Assembly: GCA_017559385.1 (NCBI GenBank)
Contig: JAFYSK010000018.1
Span: forward strand, 1-46,845
Length of the DNA stretch: 46,845 nt
Reading direction: 5' to 3'
DNA from: Paludibacteraceae bacterium
Lineage (GTDB): Bacteria; Bacteroidota; Bacteroidia; Bacteroidales; Paludibacteraceae
The translations under genes were made by a program, and so were the position numbers. Each line of letters begins with the position of its first letter. The stretch's first letter is position 1. Shown piece by piece: positions 6,932-15,648 of this stretch. The notes beneath the pieces were generated by a model. It was not told the DNA's origin, did not search any database, and was given only the letters and a program-made list of their open reading frames with translations.

Positions 6932-9466
6932 ATGAAGAAAATTTTTACACTTTTCATGGCGACAGTGGTGGCAGTATCCATGTTCGCTTTGCCTCAAAAG
7001 AGTATGTCTGCCAAAGATGTTAAGGCCGGCTTTGAGAAATCTTCTGTGGAGAACCCATTGAAGGTAAAATTGGAAAAGAAAAACACTGAAAAACTGACTG
7101 TTCGCGATTTTGTGCCAGCATCGTTGAAAGTAGCACAAACTGCAAATCCGGCTAAAGTTGCTGCTAAAAATGCAGTTGCAACTAGCGAACACGACACTGT
7201 GAAGTTAAGTTTCGAGGAGTTTCAAGCAGGCCCTGATTACTATGAGGACTATGAGGAGTGGTACGTAGCAGTGGGTGATGGTAACTGTGGCTTCCGCTTC
7301 GATTGGTATTCTACCAATTTCGAAGGTACCTTCACCACCGATGACTTTGAGTTTGAGTACTGCTATGGTTGGTACTTGGACGAATGGGATGAGGAAGTGT
7401 ATGTTGAGTACGTAGATATCGAAATGACCACTAGCAACAAAGCTATCGATGACTACACCGACCTTTTGACACTAGATGCAACTATTCTTGGTGACGATGA
7501 CAAAGTATATGTGATATCTGCTACTCATAAGATTCTCAAGCCAAAAGAGACTATTGAGCTCGCTATTGAGACAGGTACCATGACATGGGATGCGGATTGG
7601 GAGTTGGCTACTTTGGATGCTAAAAGCAGCGATATGGAGATCTATATGGAGTGGATCTGCTGGTGGGCAACCAATCCTGTATCTATTTATGATGTGATGG
7701 ACTATACAATCAAGTACAAAGGCGAGACTTTGGAGTTGATTGGTTTAGATATGACTGTTGGCGCCGTTAAGAACGACAAGGGTGTAATCGGTTATGAGAT
7801 TTATATGGAGATGCTCTCTAACGAGCCAATTCAATACAATGTGACTATCTTTGCCCCTATCGAGTCTACAGAGACTGTTGAGATAGAGATCAATAATATG
7901 GTTGTCGACGCAAGCAGTGCCTATGATTGGGGATGGATCTTCTGCGATGGCTACAACGATGAGTGGAAGCTAAATGCTGGTATTGACGCCTATGCGATGA
8001 ACTTTGAGATGGCAGAGGGTACATACAAAGGTCAAGATGAAGTGATGTTCTACCTCACCAACACACAAACTAAATACTTCACCGAGCAGTTGTATGCCGA
8101 GGTAGTTGTAACCAACGACCCTCAATATGGTTGGGTGTTGACCTTCGAGTCACTCTGCACCGACAATAAGACCTATAAGGTGACTATGAAGAAAGAAGTG
8201 CCTGCAACCACAGATACCGTAGCTATCCGCTTCAATAAGTCAGCTAATGCTGCTTATTACCCATGGCTAGACAATGATCTGCTTTTGGCCAATAGCAATG
8301 AGCAATTCTATGCGGGACTTGATGTAGTAGGTGTAGAGATGGGTGGAGAGTTCACAATGGAAGACCTTGATCTTTCATATAGTTTGATCTTCAGCGACTA
8401 TGCAAACCGCGTGATGGTAGATATGGCAGACGTGAAGGGTAAAGTATATCAAGTTGGCGACACTACTTTCATCAAGGCAGAGATAATTGGTTATGACGGC
8501 GTATTATACGACGTTGAACTTTGGCACTGCGTACCTGTTACTACCAAGACTGTTAACGTAGAGATCGTAGCGGACTTTGAGAACAATATCGCAATGGACG
8601 GTTATTATGTGCTCAGCGGATACAATAAGGAAAATACCTTGTATATTTCATTGGCTCCATTTGCAGAGGAGGTAGCAGGTACCTTCGTGAACGATGGTGT
8701 ATTCTCACGTTTTGGAGAGGGTCAATATGACTTCTACTGTGATTATAGCGCTGTGTATAAGAATGTTAACGGCGAGGCAGTTCCATATTCTGTGGAAAAA
8801 TGTACAATGACTGTTACCGAAGATGCAAACGGCGCAATCAAAGCTGTGGCTTCTCTTATCGCGGCAGATGCTGTACAATATGAGGTAACCATGACTACTA
8901 CCTACAATAACCACTTGAATTACGATGCTGAAGAAGGTGCAATTGACCGTACTTTCACTGCAAATGATGAAGTAATCATAGAAAAATATGACGATGGTAG
9001 TGCATACTTTGAGGTGATGGCTGCAGATGGCTCAGACATTTGTTCCCTCTATTTCATTGCTGAGGATTTTGATAAAGATATTACCTTTATGCCTGGTACA
9101 TACGAAATCAACGATAGCGAAGACTATATGACCGTATTAGCTAGTGTTGGTGTAGTTGGTCAAAGCATTTATCCATCCTTCTATGGATTCATGAGTGAGG
9201 ATGGTAGGGGAATTGTTACTCCATTGTACTTCCTTGTTGGCGGTACAGTAGAGGTAGAGAACCGAGATGGCAAACTCTATATCGAGGTGAATGCTGTCAA
9301 CTCATACAATGTGCCTGTACACATTGTGTATGATGGCACAAAGGGATCTACTGGTGTAGAGAATATCAGCACTGCAACCACAGCAACTAAGATGCTTAAT
9401 AATGGACAACTTGTCATTATCCGCGATGACAAGACCTACAACGCACAAGGTGCACAAGTGAAATAA
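6932..9466 (+). CDS. Secreted repeat protein of unknown function (paralogue 2, six modules)
   Basis: This protein of 844 residues has a signal peptide (MKKIFTLFMATVVAVSMFAL) and a basic, Ala/Lys-rich segment to about residue 85. Six beta-rich modules follow, whose opening strands begin near residues 87 (HDTVKLSF), 206 (KETIELAI), 313 (TETVEIEI), 427 (TDTVAIRF), 538 (TKTVNVEI) and about 665 (NDEVIIEK), a step of roughly 107-127 residues. The modules are very acidic and rich in Tyr and Trp (YEDYEEWYVAVGDG, YGWYLDEWDEEVYVEYVD). The C-terminus NGQLVIIRDDKTYNAQGAQVK is almost identical to that of the protein at 10081-12558. I recognise no catalytic motif or named domain. Strong T-x-TV periodicity suggests a beta-sandwich or lipocalin-like fold, which is a guess. 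It is transcribed alone, with its own promoter and terminator. Confidence 0.87.
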   Translation: MKKIFTLFMATVVAVSMFALPQKSMSAKDVKAGFEKSSVENPLKVKLEKKNTEKLTVRDFVPASLKVAQTANPAKVAAKNAVATSEHDTVKLSFEEFQAGPDYYEDYEEWYVAVGDGNCGFRFDWYSTNFEGTFTTDDFEFEYCYGWYLDEWDEEVYVEYVDIEMTTSNKAIDDYTDLLTLDATILGDDDKVYVISATHKILKPKETIELAIETGTMTWDADWELATLDAKSSDMEIYMEWICWWATNPVSIYDVMDYTIKYKGETLELIGLDMTVGAVKNDKGVIGYEIYMEMLSNEPIQYNVTIFAPIESTETVEIEINNMVVDASSAYDWGWIFCDGYNDEWKLNAGIDAYAMNFEMAEGTYKGQDEVMFYLTNTQTKYFTEQLYAEVVVTNDPQYGWVLTFESLCTDNKTYKVTMKKEVPATTDTVAIRFNKSANAAYYPWLDNDLLLANSNEQFYAGLDVVGVEMGGEFTMEDLDLSYSLIFSDYANRVMVDMADVKGKVYQVGDTTFIKAEIIGYDGVLYDVELWHCVPVTTKTVNVEIVADFENNIAMDGYYVLSGYNKENTLYISLAPFAEEVAGTFVNDGVFSRFGEGQYDFYCDYSAVYKNVNGEAVPYSVEKCTMTVTEDANGAIKAVASLIAADAVQYEVTMTTTYNNHLNYDAEEGAIDRTFTANDEVIIEKYDDGSAYFEVMAADGSDICSLYFIAEDFDKDITFMPGTYEINDSEDYMTVLASVGVVGQSIYPSFYGFMSEDGRGIVTPLYFLVGGTVEVENRDGKLYIEVNAVNSYNVPVHIVYDGTKGSTGVENISTATTATKMLNNGQLVIIRDDKTYNAQGAQVK

Positions 9467-9488
9467 GGTTATAGGATGCCCTTCCGGC

Positions 9489-9510
9489 TATAGGTTATAG
9501 GTTATAGGCG
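9489..9510. repeat. Heptamer TTATAGG repeat (inverted copy at 43748-43776)
   Basis: CTATAGG-TTATAGG-TTATAGG followed by CGAAAGG lies just after the gene end. The reverse complement, CTTTCGCCTATAACCTATAACC and on, occurs at 43744-43776. The period is 7 bp. Confidence 0.7.
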
Positions 9511-9526
9511 AAAGGCGAGTAGAAGT

Positions 9527-9564
9527 AAAGTAGGTGTGTCAAAATGATGATACACCTACTTTTG
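9527..9564 (+). terminator. Terminator after secreted paralogue 2
   Basis: AAAGTAGGTGT (9527-9537) pairs with ACACCTACTTT (9552-9562), an 11-bp stem. It is followed only by a short T-rich tract, so termination may be partial. Confidence 0.75.
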
Positions 9565-9623
9565 TTTATAGTTATCTCGGAGTTCTTATCTCACTTAGTG
9601 TTTGAACGAGTTCCTTCGCTCTT

Positions 9624-9767
9624 CCTTCGGTATTCTCCGCCACAAGGGCTCGATAACGCTTCGCTCTTCCTTCGGTATCCCTTCGGTATTCTTTCGGCGA
9701 AGTTTCTATGAAGTTCCTATGAAGTTCCTATGAAGTCCCTATGAAGTTCCTATGCTGATAGGTGGCA
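9624..9767. repeat. Intergenic array of 11-bp units (array A)
   Basis: The spacer downstream of paralogue 2 is built of 11-bp units. CCTTCGGTATT and close variants lie at 9624, 9669 and 9680. From 9702 the units are GTTTCTATGAA, GTTCCTATGAA twice, GTCCCTATGAA and GTTCCTATGCT, ending with GATAGGTGGCA at 9757-9767. One extra base near 9657 breaks the phase once. The part from 9702 onward recurs, inverted, at 34376-34426. It is not coding in any frame that I would support and its role is unknown. Confidence 0.85.
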
Positions 9768-9824
9768 AGTAAGCGGCAAATAAAGGGGGAGTTGTGGGGT
9801 TCCCCTGAACTTCTGAACCAAAAA

Positions 9825-9856
9825 TTTGCATATTCGCAATTTTATTATTACCTTTG
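9825..9856 (+). promoter_or_regulatory. Promoter of secreted paralogue 3
   Basis: A -33 TTTG (9825-9828) and a -7 TACCTTTG (9849-9856) are 20 bp apart. The spacer begins with TTGCATATTCGCAA, a small inverted repeat (TTGC/GCAA). Transcription would leave an unusually long leader of about 215 nt before the ATG at 10081, in which I see no gene or known riboswitch. Confidence 0.8.
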
Positions 9857-10080
9857 CGGGGTTTTATAAATAGTCTGTGATTTTCGCAAGGACCTTAATA
9901 CTACAAGTTTGTGGATTGGTATGTGGCATTGATAAATGAGGACGATAGGGAAGTGTTTCTAAATTGGAAGCTTCCGAGGATGATTACTGAAGTAGGTTCT
10001 GCATGAATGAAGTTCGTTAAGGTACAGAATATTCTATCTATGGTGTTGAAATTAATAATTAATAAATAAAAATTGAGCTT

Positions 10081-12558
10081 ATGAAAAAACTTATTTCTCT
10101 TTTTCTAGTAGCCTTTGTTGCGATGGGCCTAGTGGCTGCGCCTGCTAGACAACTGAAGAAATTAGCAGATGCACCTGTGCAATCTGTTAATCAACAACGT
10201 GCATTACGCCTAATTAACCAAGATGTAACCAAGCGTGCTAATCCTGCCGCAGTGGCAGAGAAAACGTTCAAGAAACAACATGCTTTGGGCATGAAGAAAG
10301 CGGCAGCTGCGGATATTGTGCTCAATGGTGAGGGTTTTCTCGTAGGTCCAGAGTACGAAGCTGCTACCGGTGAGTGGTATATTGCGTTAGAAGCTCAAGG
10401 TTATACTTTCCGCTTGTGTTGGTACGGCGATGAGGATAATTACTGTGGTACTTATACTTTTGATGATATGAGCATGGATTACTCCTGGGGATGGTATCAA
10501 TCAGCAGATATGTTCTACGAGATTTATTTCCAAGATGTGACCATGACTATTTCTGAGAAAGTAGAAGGAAGTCTCAAGCAAATTGTACTAGATGCTACTA
10601 TCTTGGACACCAACGACCGTACCTACAAGGTGCATTCTGTACATAGCGCCTATACTCCTAAGAATACAATAGAGAATGTATTGGATAATAGCACTGTGAC
10701 TATGGACTTTGGATATTATGTGTTGGAGGGTCGCAATGATGACTTGTCTGTGAAATTGGGTGTCATCTCTGACATGATAGAGGGTGAATATACCAAGGCT
10801 AGCTTTGATATGAACCAAACCAAGATTGTTTATAAGGGTAAAGAACAACAGATGCTGCAAGCCAATATGCTAGTAGGCTTGAGCGACTTGGATAATGGTG
10901 CTTTGGGATATAAAGCAGCTTTGCAATTCTATAACCAAGATACCGTATTGCACAAGATATCGATGACTGTGCCATTGCCCGCGGCGAAAGATACGATTAA
11001 GGTAGAGTGCCATAACTTGTTTGTAGATGACTCATTCGCCGATTATGGATTTATGATGGTTGGTGGATCTAATGAGGATTACGATATTTTTGCTATGTAT
11101 GAGGATTTTGCACCAGCAGAAGGTGTGTATGAGGATATTGCATTGACCGTAACAGACAAGAAGACTTGGTTGGATTGCTCATCTATTCGTGGTACATTGA
11201 CTTTGAAAGAAACTGCTGATGGTTGGGAGGCAAATATCGAGGCATATTGCGACGATTATAATTGGTATTCCATTGATATGAATTATGAAGTGCCAGAACC
11301 AACCAAAACAGTGGAAGTGGAGTTTGATGAAAGTGCGTTGGCTAGCTTCCGTGCTGATCAATTGAATATGATTCAACTTATTCAGTATGCAGATGATTAT
11401 GAGGCGTCTATTACCATCTATAATACAGGCTTGGGTGAGTCGTTTGATATGGAGAAAGTGTTGATGGATTATACCGAGTTCTATGATTGGACAGTAGAGT
11501 CTAGTGTAGAAATTGCAGATGTAAAGGGCGTGTTAAACCAACGAGGTGATACCACCGTGATTAATGCAAGTTATATCGGTTTTAATGCTGTACAATATGA
11601 TGTGGAGTTTTGGTATGTTGTACCTACCCCTATTGATACGGTAGAGATTGAGATGCCAGTTAAGTTTACCAATGCGTTGCAGGAAGGTTATTACATATTG
11701 TCTTCTTATACGCCAGATAATTCTATCTTTATCTCGTTGAGTCCTTTGACCGACGGAGAAGTGGGTGGTACCTTTATCAATGATGGTATGTTTGGTAAGT
11801 TTGGTGCTGACGGTGGTCGCTATGACTTCTATAGTGGAAACACCTTTATCTATGTGGAGTCAGAGTGGCAAAACTATACCATCGAGAAAGGTGAGTTGGT
11901 GGTTGAACATGCCACAGATGGCACCATTACCGCAGAGGCTAAGTTTATTGCCCGCAATGGAGTATATTACCACGTGAAGATGACTTCAGAGTACAATGTG
12001 CATCTTGATTTCGATGAGCCAGAAGAGATTATTGACCGTACTTATACTACTGCAGATAATGTGACTATTGATGATCAAACTGCAAACAATGGTTATATCT
12101 ATTTGGCTTTGACAGCTGCCGATGGTTCGGATAGGGCTGCGTTCTTCTTCTTTGTTGAGGAGGCTGATGAGGATATTATTGTACCTGCGGGTGTGTATCC
12201 AATCGATGCTTCTGAGGAGTATGGTACAGTATATGCAAACCCAGGTGTACAAGGTGACGGCGTATGGCCATCCTTCTATGCACGAATGTTAGAGGATGGT
12301 TCACTAGTAACACCTTTGTGGTTGTTAGTGGATGGTACTGTTGAGGTTACAAAGACCGAGGATGGTAATCCTTATCTTGAGGTGAATGCAGTGAACTCCT
12401 ATGGTGTAGAAGTGCATATCGTATACGATGGTACAACTACTGGCGTTGAGAACGTCAATGTAGACGTTGAGGGGCTCCGCAAGCAAATCGTTGATGGCCA
12501 ACTTGTGATCATCCGCGATGGTAAAGCTTACAACGCACAAGGTGCACAGGTGAAGTAA
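10081..12558 (+). CDS. Secreted repeat protein of unknown function (paralogue 3, six modules)
   Basis: This 825-residue protein has a signal peptide (MKKLISLFLVAFVAMGLVAAP), then a basic Gln/Lys/Ala-rich stretch to about residue 78. Six acidic, Tyr/Trp-rich beta modules follow, with opening strands such as KNTIENVL, KDTIKVEC, TKTVEVEF, IDTVEIEM and ADNVTIDD. It aligns along its whole length with the protein at 6932-9466: both have GYY(V/I)LS, GTF(V/I)NDG(V/M)F, PSFY, a short strand ending EVNAVNSY and the final NAQGAQVK. The two look like an old tandem duplication. There is no recognised domain or active site. The tail is a candidate export or anchoring signal, given that PorQ is encoded nearby, but this is inference. 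The gene is monocistronic, with a promoter at 9825 and a terminator at 12621. Confidence 0.87.
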   Translation: MKKLISLFLVAFVAMGLVAAPARQLKKLADAPVQSVNQQRALRLINQDVTKRANPAAVAEKTFKKQHALGMKKAAAADIVLNGEGFLVGPEYEAATGEWYIALEAQGYTFRLCWYGDEDNYCGTYTFDDMSMDYSWGWYQSADMFYEIYFQDVTMTISEKVEGSLKQIVLDATILDTNDRTYKVHSVHSAYTPKNTIENVLDNSTVTMDFGYYVLEGRNDDLSVKLGVISDMIEGEYTKASFDMNQTKIVYKGKEQQMLQANMLVGLSDLDNGALGYKAALQFYNQDTVLHKISMTVPLPAAKDTIKVECHNLFVDDSFADYGFMMVGGSNEDYDIFAMYEDFAPAEGVYEDIALTVTDKKTWLDCSSIRGTLTLKETADGWEANIEAYCDDYNWYSIDMNYEVPEPTKTVEVEFDESALASFRADQLNMIQLIQYADDYEASITIYNTGLGESFDMEKVLMDYTEFYDWTVESSVEIADVKGVLNQRGDTTVINASYIGFNAVQYDVEFWYVVPTPIDTVEIEMPVKFTNALQEGYYILSSYTPDNSIFISLSPLTDGEVGGTFINDGMFGKFGADGGRYDFYSGNTFIYVESEWQNYTIEKGELVVEHATDGTITAEAKFIARNGVYYHVKMTSEYNVHLDFDEPEEIIDRTYTTADNVTIDDQTANNGYIYLALTAADGSDRAAFFFFVEEADEDIIVPAGVYPIDASEEYGTVYANPGVQGDGVWPSFYARMLEDGSLVTPLWLLVDGTVEVTKTEDGNPYLEVNAVNSYGVEVHIVYDGTTTGVENVNVDVEGLRKQIVDGQLVIIRDGKAYNAQGAQVK

Positions 12559-12620
12559 GATTTAAGACGGCGCAAGTGCCTATAGGTCGCCCTGCGGGCT
12601 ATTGGCGATAAGCGATAGAT

Positions 12621-12652
12621 AAAGAAGGCATGCGATTCGCGTGCCTTCTTTT
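12621..12652 (+). terminator. Terminator after secreted paralogue 3
   Basis: AAGAAGGCA (12622-12630) pairs with TGCCTTCTT (12642-12650), with GCG/CGC extending inside the loop and a T-rich end. Confidence 0.85.
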
Positions 12653-12694
12653 GTGTTCTATGCCTTTAAACATTCAACTTTCAACTCAAAAAAA

Positions 12695-12725
12695 TTGCAA
12701 GTTCGCATTTTTTTTATTACCTTTG
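12695..12725 (+). promoter_or_regulatory. Promoter of the pfp operon
   Basis: A -33 TTG (12695-12697) and a -7 TACCTTTG (12718-12725) are 20 bp apart. The TTGCAAGTTCGCA segment after -33 closely resembles the one in the promoter at 9825. The leader is about 75 nt. Confidence 0.8.
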
Positions 12726-12805
12726 CAGCGAATTTGGGAAATTGGGTTTTTGACCCCAGTATTTAACTATTAAAACTCTTAAAACTTTTTAAACTTATAA
12801 ATCGT

Positions 12806-14458
12806 ATGACAATGACAAAAAGCCCTTTGCAAATTGCTCGTGCTGCGTATCAACCAAAGATGCCAGTAGCATTGCAAGGAAATGTAAGCCTTAAAGAAGG
12901 CGCAAAAACGCAGTCTGTAGCTGATCAAGAGGAGATTCTCAAACTCTTCCCTAATACCTACGGAATGCCAGTTATTGAGTTCGAACCAGCAACTGAAGCT
13001 GCTGCTGTTGATGCTTTCAATGTTGGTGTGATTCTCTCGGGTGGTCAAGCTCCTGGTGGTCACAACGTGATCTGTGGTCTTTTCGATGCACTCAAACGCA
13101 TCAATCCTGAGAACAAACTCTATGGTTTCCTCGGTGGTCCTAGTGGTTTGGTAGATGGCAAGTATGCAGAGCTCACTGCTGATATTATTGATGAGTATCG
13201 TAATACAGGTGGTTTTGATATCATCGGTTCTGGTCGTACTAAACTGGAGGAAACAGAGCAATTCGACAATGGTATCAAAGTCTGCAACGAACTCGGAATT
13301 AAGGCTATTGTAATCATCGGTGGTGACGATAGTAACACCAACGCTTGTGTACTAGCTGAGTACTACATCCAAAAGAACTGTGGTATCCAAGTTATAGGCT
13401 GTCCTAAAACTATTGATGGTGACCTCAAAAACGAGATGATCGAGACTTCTTTCGGTTTTGATACTGCATGTAAGACTTTTGCTGAACTTATTGGTAACAT
13501 CCAACGCGATGCTAACTCAGCTAAGAAATACTGGCACTTCATCCGCCTTATGGGTCGTTCTGCTAGCCATATCGCACTTGAGTGCGCATTGCAAGCTCAA
13601 CCTAATGTATGCCTCATTTCTGAGGAGGTAGAAGCTAAAAATATGACCCTTAACGAGGTGGTAGAGCAAATCGTGGAGGTAATCGTGGCGCGTGCTGAGG
13701 CTGGTCTGAACTTTGGTACTATCCTTATCCCTGAAGGTCTTATCGAGTTTATCCCTGCTATGCGTGTGCTCATCCAAGAACTCAATGATATGCTCGCAGA
13801 TAACGAGGAGTTTGCTGCTCTTGAGGGCGATGACGCTAAGCGTGAGTACGTGAAGAGCAAACTTACTCCAGCTTCTTGCGATCTATATCGCAGTTTGCCA
13901 AAGGGTATTGCTAAACAATTGACCCTTGATCGTGATCCTCATGGCAACGTGATGGTTAGCCAAATCGAGACAGAGAAATTGCTCATAGAGATGGTTCAAA
14001 AACGTCTTGCTCAACTCAAAGCTGCTGGAACATACAAGGGTAAATTCGCTGCCCTTAATCACTTCTTTGGTTACGAAGGTCGTTGTGCTATGCCTTCTAA
14101 CTTTGATGCTGACTACTGCTATAGCCTAGGTAATACTGCTGCTCACCTCATCGCAGCAGGTAAGACTGGCTACATGGCACTCGTGAAGAACCTTACTAAG
14201 CCTGCTAGCGAGTGGGTAGCTGGTGGTGTTCCTGTAACAATGATGATGAACATGGAACGTCGCCATGGTAAAATGAAACCTGTAATCCAAAAAGCATTGG
14301 TAGACCTCAATGGTGAGCCATTCAAATATTTGGTTGCTCATCGTGCGGATTGGGCTGATCCACAACTCAGTTACATCTATCCAGGTCCAATACAATACTA
14401 TGGACCTAGCGAGGTGTGCGACCAACCAACACGTACATTGATGCTAGAGCAAGCTTGA
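12806..14458 (+). CDS. pfp: Pyrophosphate-dependent 6-phosphofructokinase
   Basis: This 550-residue cytoplasmic enzyme uses pyrophosphate to phosphorylate fructose 6-phosphate reversibly. [15 protein letters not shown] binds phosphate (about residues 74-88). GGDDSNTNA at 172-180 has Asp where ATP enzymes have Gly, and PKTIDGD at 200-206 has the Lys typical of PPi enzymes. [14 protein letters not shown] begins at residue 249. The length and sequence match the long PFP clade also found in plants and spirochaetes. It leads a transcript that continues into a small exported protein, a thioesterase and an acyl-CoA ligase. Together with pfkA it gives the cell both ATP- and PPi-driven routes at the same step. 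Confidence 0.96.
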   Translation: MTMTKSPLQIARAAYQPKMPVALQGNVSLKEGAKTQSVADQEEILKLFPNTYGMPVIEFEPATEAAAVDAFNVGVILSGGQAPGGHNVICGLFDALKRINPENKLYGFLGGPSGLVDGKYAELTADIIDEYRNTGGFDIIGSGRTKLEETEQFDNGIKVCNELGIKAIVIIGGDDSNTNACVLAEYYIQKNCGIQVIGCPKTIDGDLKNEMIETSFGFDTACKTFAELIGNIQRDANSAKKYWHFIRLMGRSASHIALECALQAQPNVCLISEEVEAKNMTLNEVVEQIVEVIVARAEAGLNFGTILIPEGLIEFIPAMRVLIQELNDMLADNEEFAALEGDDAKREYVKSKLTPASCDLYRSLPKGIAKQLTLDRDPHGNVMVSQIETEKLLIEMVQKRLAQLKAAGTYKGKFAALNHFFGYEGRCAMPSNFDADYCYSLGNTAAHLIAAGKTGYMALVKNLTKPASEWVAGGVPVTMMMNMERRHGKMKPVIQKALVDLNGEPFKYLVAHRADWADPQLSYIYPGPIQYYGPSEVCDQPTRTLMLEQA

Positions 14459-14481
14459 TTAGACGAATCAGCGATTAAGCT

Positions 14482-15084
14482 ATGAAGCTAATCAAAGTGA
14501 TGATATTATTGATGGTATCGGGTATGTGCTGTGCACAATACTCGAACCATCAGTTGTATCAGGCTTATCTCAATAAGGAGATGTCTGTATGGGAGGAATA
14601 CATAGTTTCGGCGAAGTGGGAGAATCTATCAATAGATGAACAAAAGCAATTGCTAAACTATGAATATGGTTTTACGGCATATATGCTAACAGTGAATACA
14701 GACAAAGCATGTGATTTTATAGCTCGCTACGAAAAGCATCTAGAATGTCTAAAACCAAAATTGTCTGCCGCACGCTATCACGCATATTTAGCTAGTATTT
14801 ATACATACAAACTAGCGTTAGATAAGAAGCATTTTATAAAATATGCTAAGAATATATTTGCCAATGTAGATCGTGCAATGGAGTTAGATAGTCATGATCC
14901 TTTAGTTTTGTCAATGAAGGGAAACGTTGAATTCTATTCTCCAATTGGTAGCAAGAAAAAGGCTCTAGAGTTTTTCCTTGAGGCGGATAAGCTGTATGCC
15001 AGCAGAGGGACTGATTATGAGCAGTGGAATCGCAGAGCGGTTGAAATGAATATTGAGATGTGTAAGGAAAAATTAAACAAGTAA
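14482..15084 (+). CDS. Small exported helical protein, TPR-like, function unknown
   Basis: This 200-residue protein has a signal peptide of about 18 residues (MKLIKVMILLMVSGMCCA); cleavage before QYSNHQLY looks likely, while a lipoprotein reading with Cys16 or Cys17 is weaker. The mature part is helical. The C-terminal half resembles tetratricopeptide pairs, with ALDKKHFIKYAKNIF, DPLVLSMKGNVEFYS and KKALEFFLEADKLY at about residues 110-170. I do not recognise a specific family. It begins 23 nt after pfp and ends 8 nt before the thioesterase gene, so it belongs to the same operon. A scaffold role in the periplasm is possible but unsupported by anything else here. Confidence 0.75.
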   Translation: MKLIKVMILLMVSGMCCAQYSNHQLYQAYLNKEMSVWEEYIVSAKWENLSIDEQKQLLNYEYGFTAYMLTVNTDKACDFIARYEKHLECLKPKLSAARYHAYLASIYTYKLALDKKHFIKYAKNIFANVDRAMELDSHDPLVLSMKGNVEFYSPIGSKKKALEFFLEADKLYASRGTDYEQWNRRAVEMNIEMCKEKLNK

Positions 15085-15092
15085 TTGGAGTT

Positions 15093-15602
15093 ATGCGAGA
15101 GATTAAAAATCCATGGATTGGTACAGAGGGTTACAATTGTTTTGGATGTTGCCCAACTAACCCATATGGCGTGAAGATGCGTTTCTATGAGGACGGTGAG
15201 GATGTAATCTGTTTTTGGAAACCTCAAGATCAATATCAGTCATGGATTAATACATTGCATGGAGGAATCCAATCAGTTTTGCTGGATGAAGTGTGCGGCT
15301 GGGTTGTCGCTCACAAGCTAAAGGCTTCGGGTGTGACAGCGAAGATGGAAACACGCTTCCGCAAGCCAGTAGCTATCAATCAAGAGTTTATAGAGCTGCG
15401 AGCGAGATTGAGCGAGCAGAAACGTAATGTTGCTATCGTGGATGGCGAGATACGCAGTGCAAATGGGGAGATGCTAGCGGCGTGTAGGTGCACATATTTT
15501 ACTTTTGATGCGGCACATGCACCTGAGCAAGTGCCATACAACCCAACAGAAGTAATCGGAGAGGAATTAACAAGGGAGGAAGTATTAACTCGTTTAGAGT
15601 AG
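15093..15602 (+). CDS. PaaI-type hotdog thioesterase
   Basis: This 169-residue cytoplasmic protein belongs to the PaaI/4HBT hotdog family, which hydrolyses acyl-CoA thioesters. The central helix motif HGGIQSVLLDEVCGWV (about residues 52-67) carries the family's His-Gly-Gly and the acidic residue in the helix. The strand pattern TAKMETRFRKPV and NVAIVDGEIRSANGE follows as expected. An N-terminal Cys-rich turn (NCFGCCPTNPYG, residues 11-22) is typical of one subgroup of short thioesterases. It lies 8 nt after the small exported protein and 46 nt before an acyl-CoA ligase gene, which suggests work on the same acyl pool. The substrate is unknown. Confidence 0.88.
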   Translation: MREIKNPWIGTEGYNCFGCCPTNPYGVKMRFYEDGEDVICFWKPQDQYQSWINTLHGGIQSVLLDEVCGWVVAHKLKASGVTAKMETRFRKPVAINQEFIELRARLSEQKRNVAIVDGEIRSANGEMLAACRCTYFTFDAAHAPEQVPYNPTEVIGEELTREEVLTRLE

Positions 15603-15648
15603 AGTGTTTAGTATTTGAGACGACTCTAGACTTAAATTCAAACTTATT

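Noticed and set aside
9624-9767. CRISPR array
   Set aside because: Units are 11 bp and directly joined, without 30-40-bp unique spacers, and no cas genes are in the window.
9863-10080. Riboswitch in the long leader of the gene at 10081
   Set aside because: I looked for strong hairpins and known aptamer cores (TPP, cobalamin, SAM) and found none; the leader is only noted as long.
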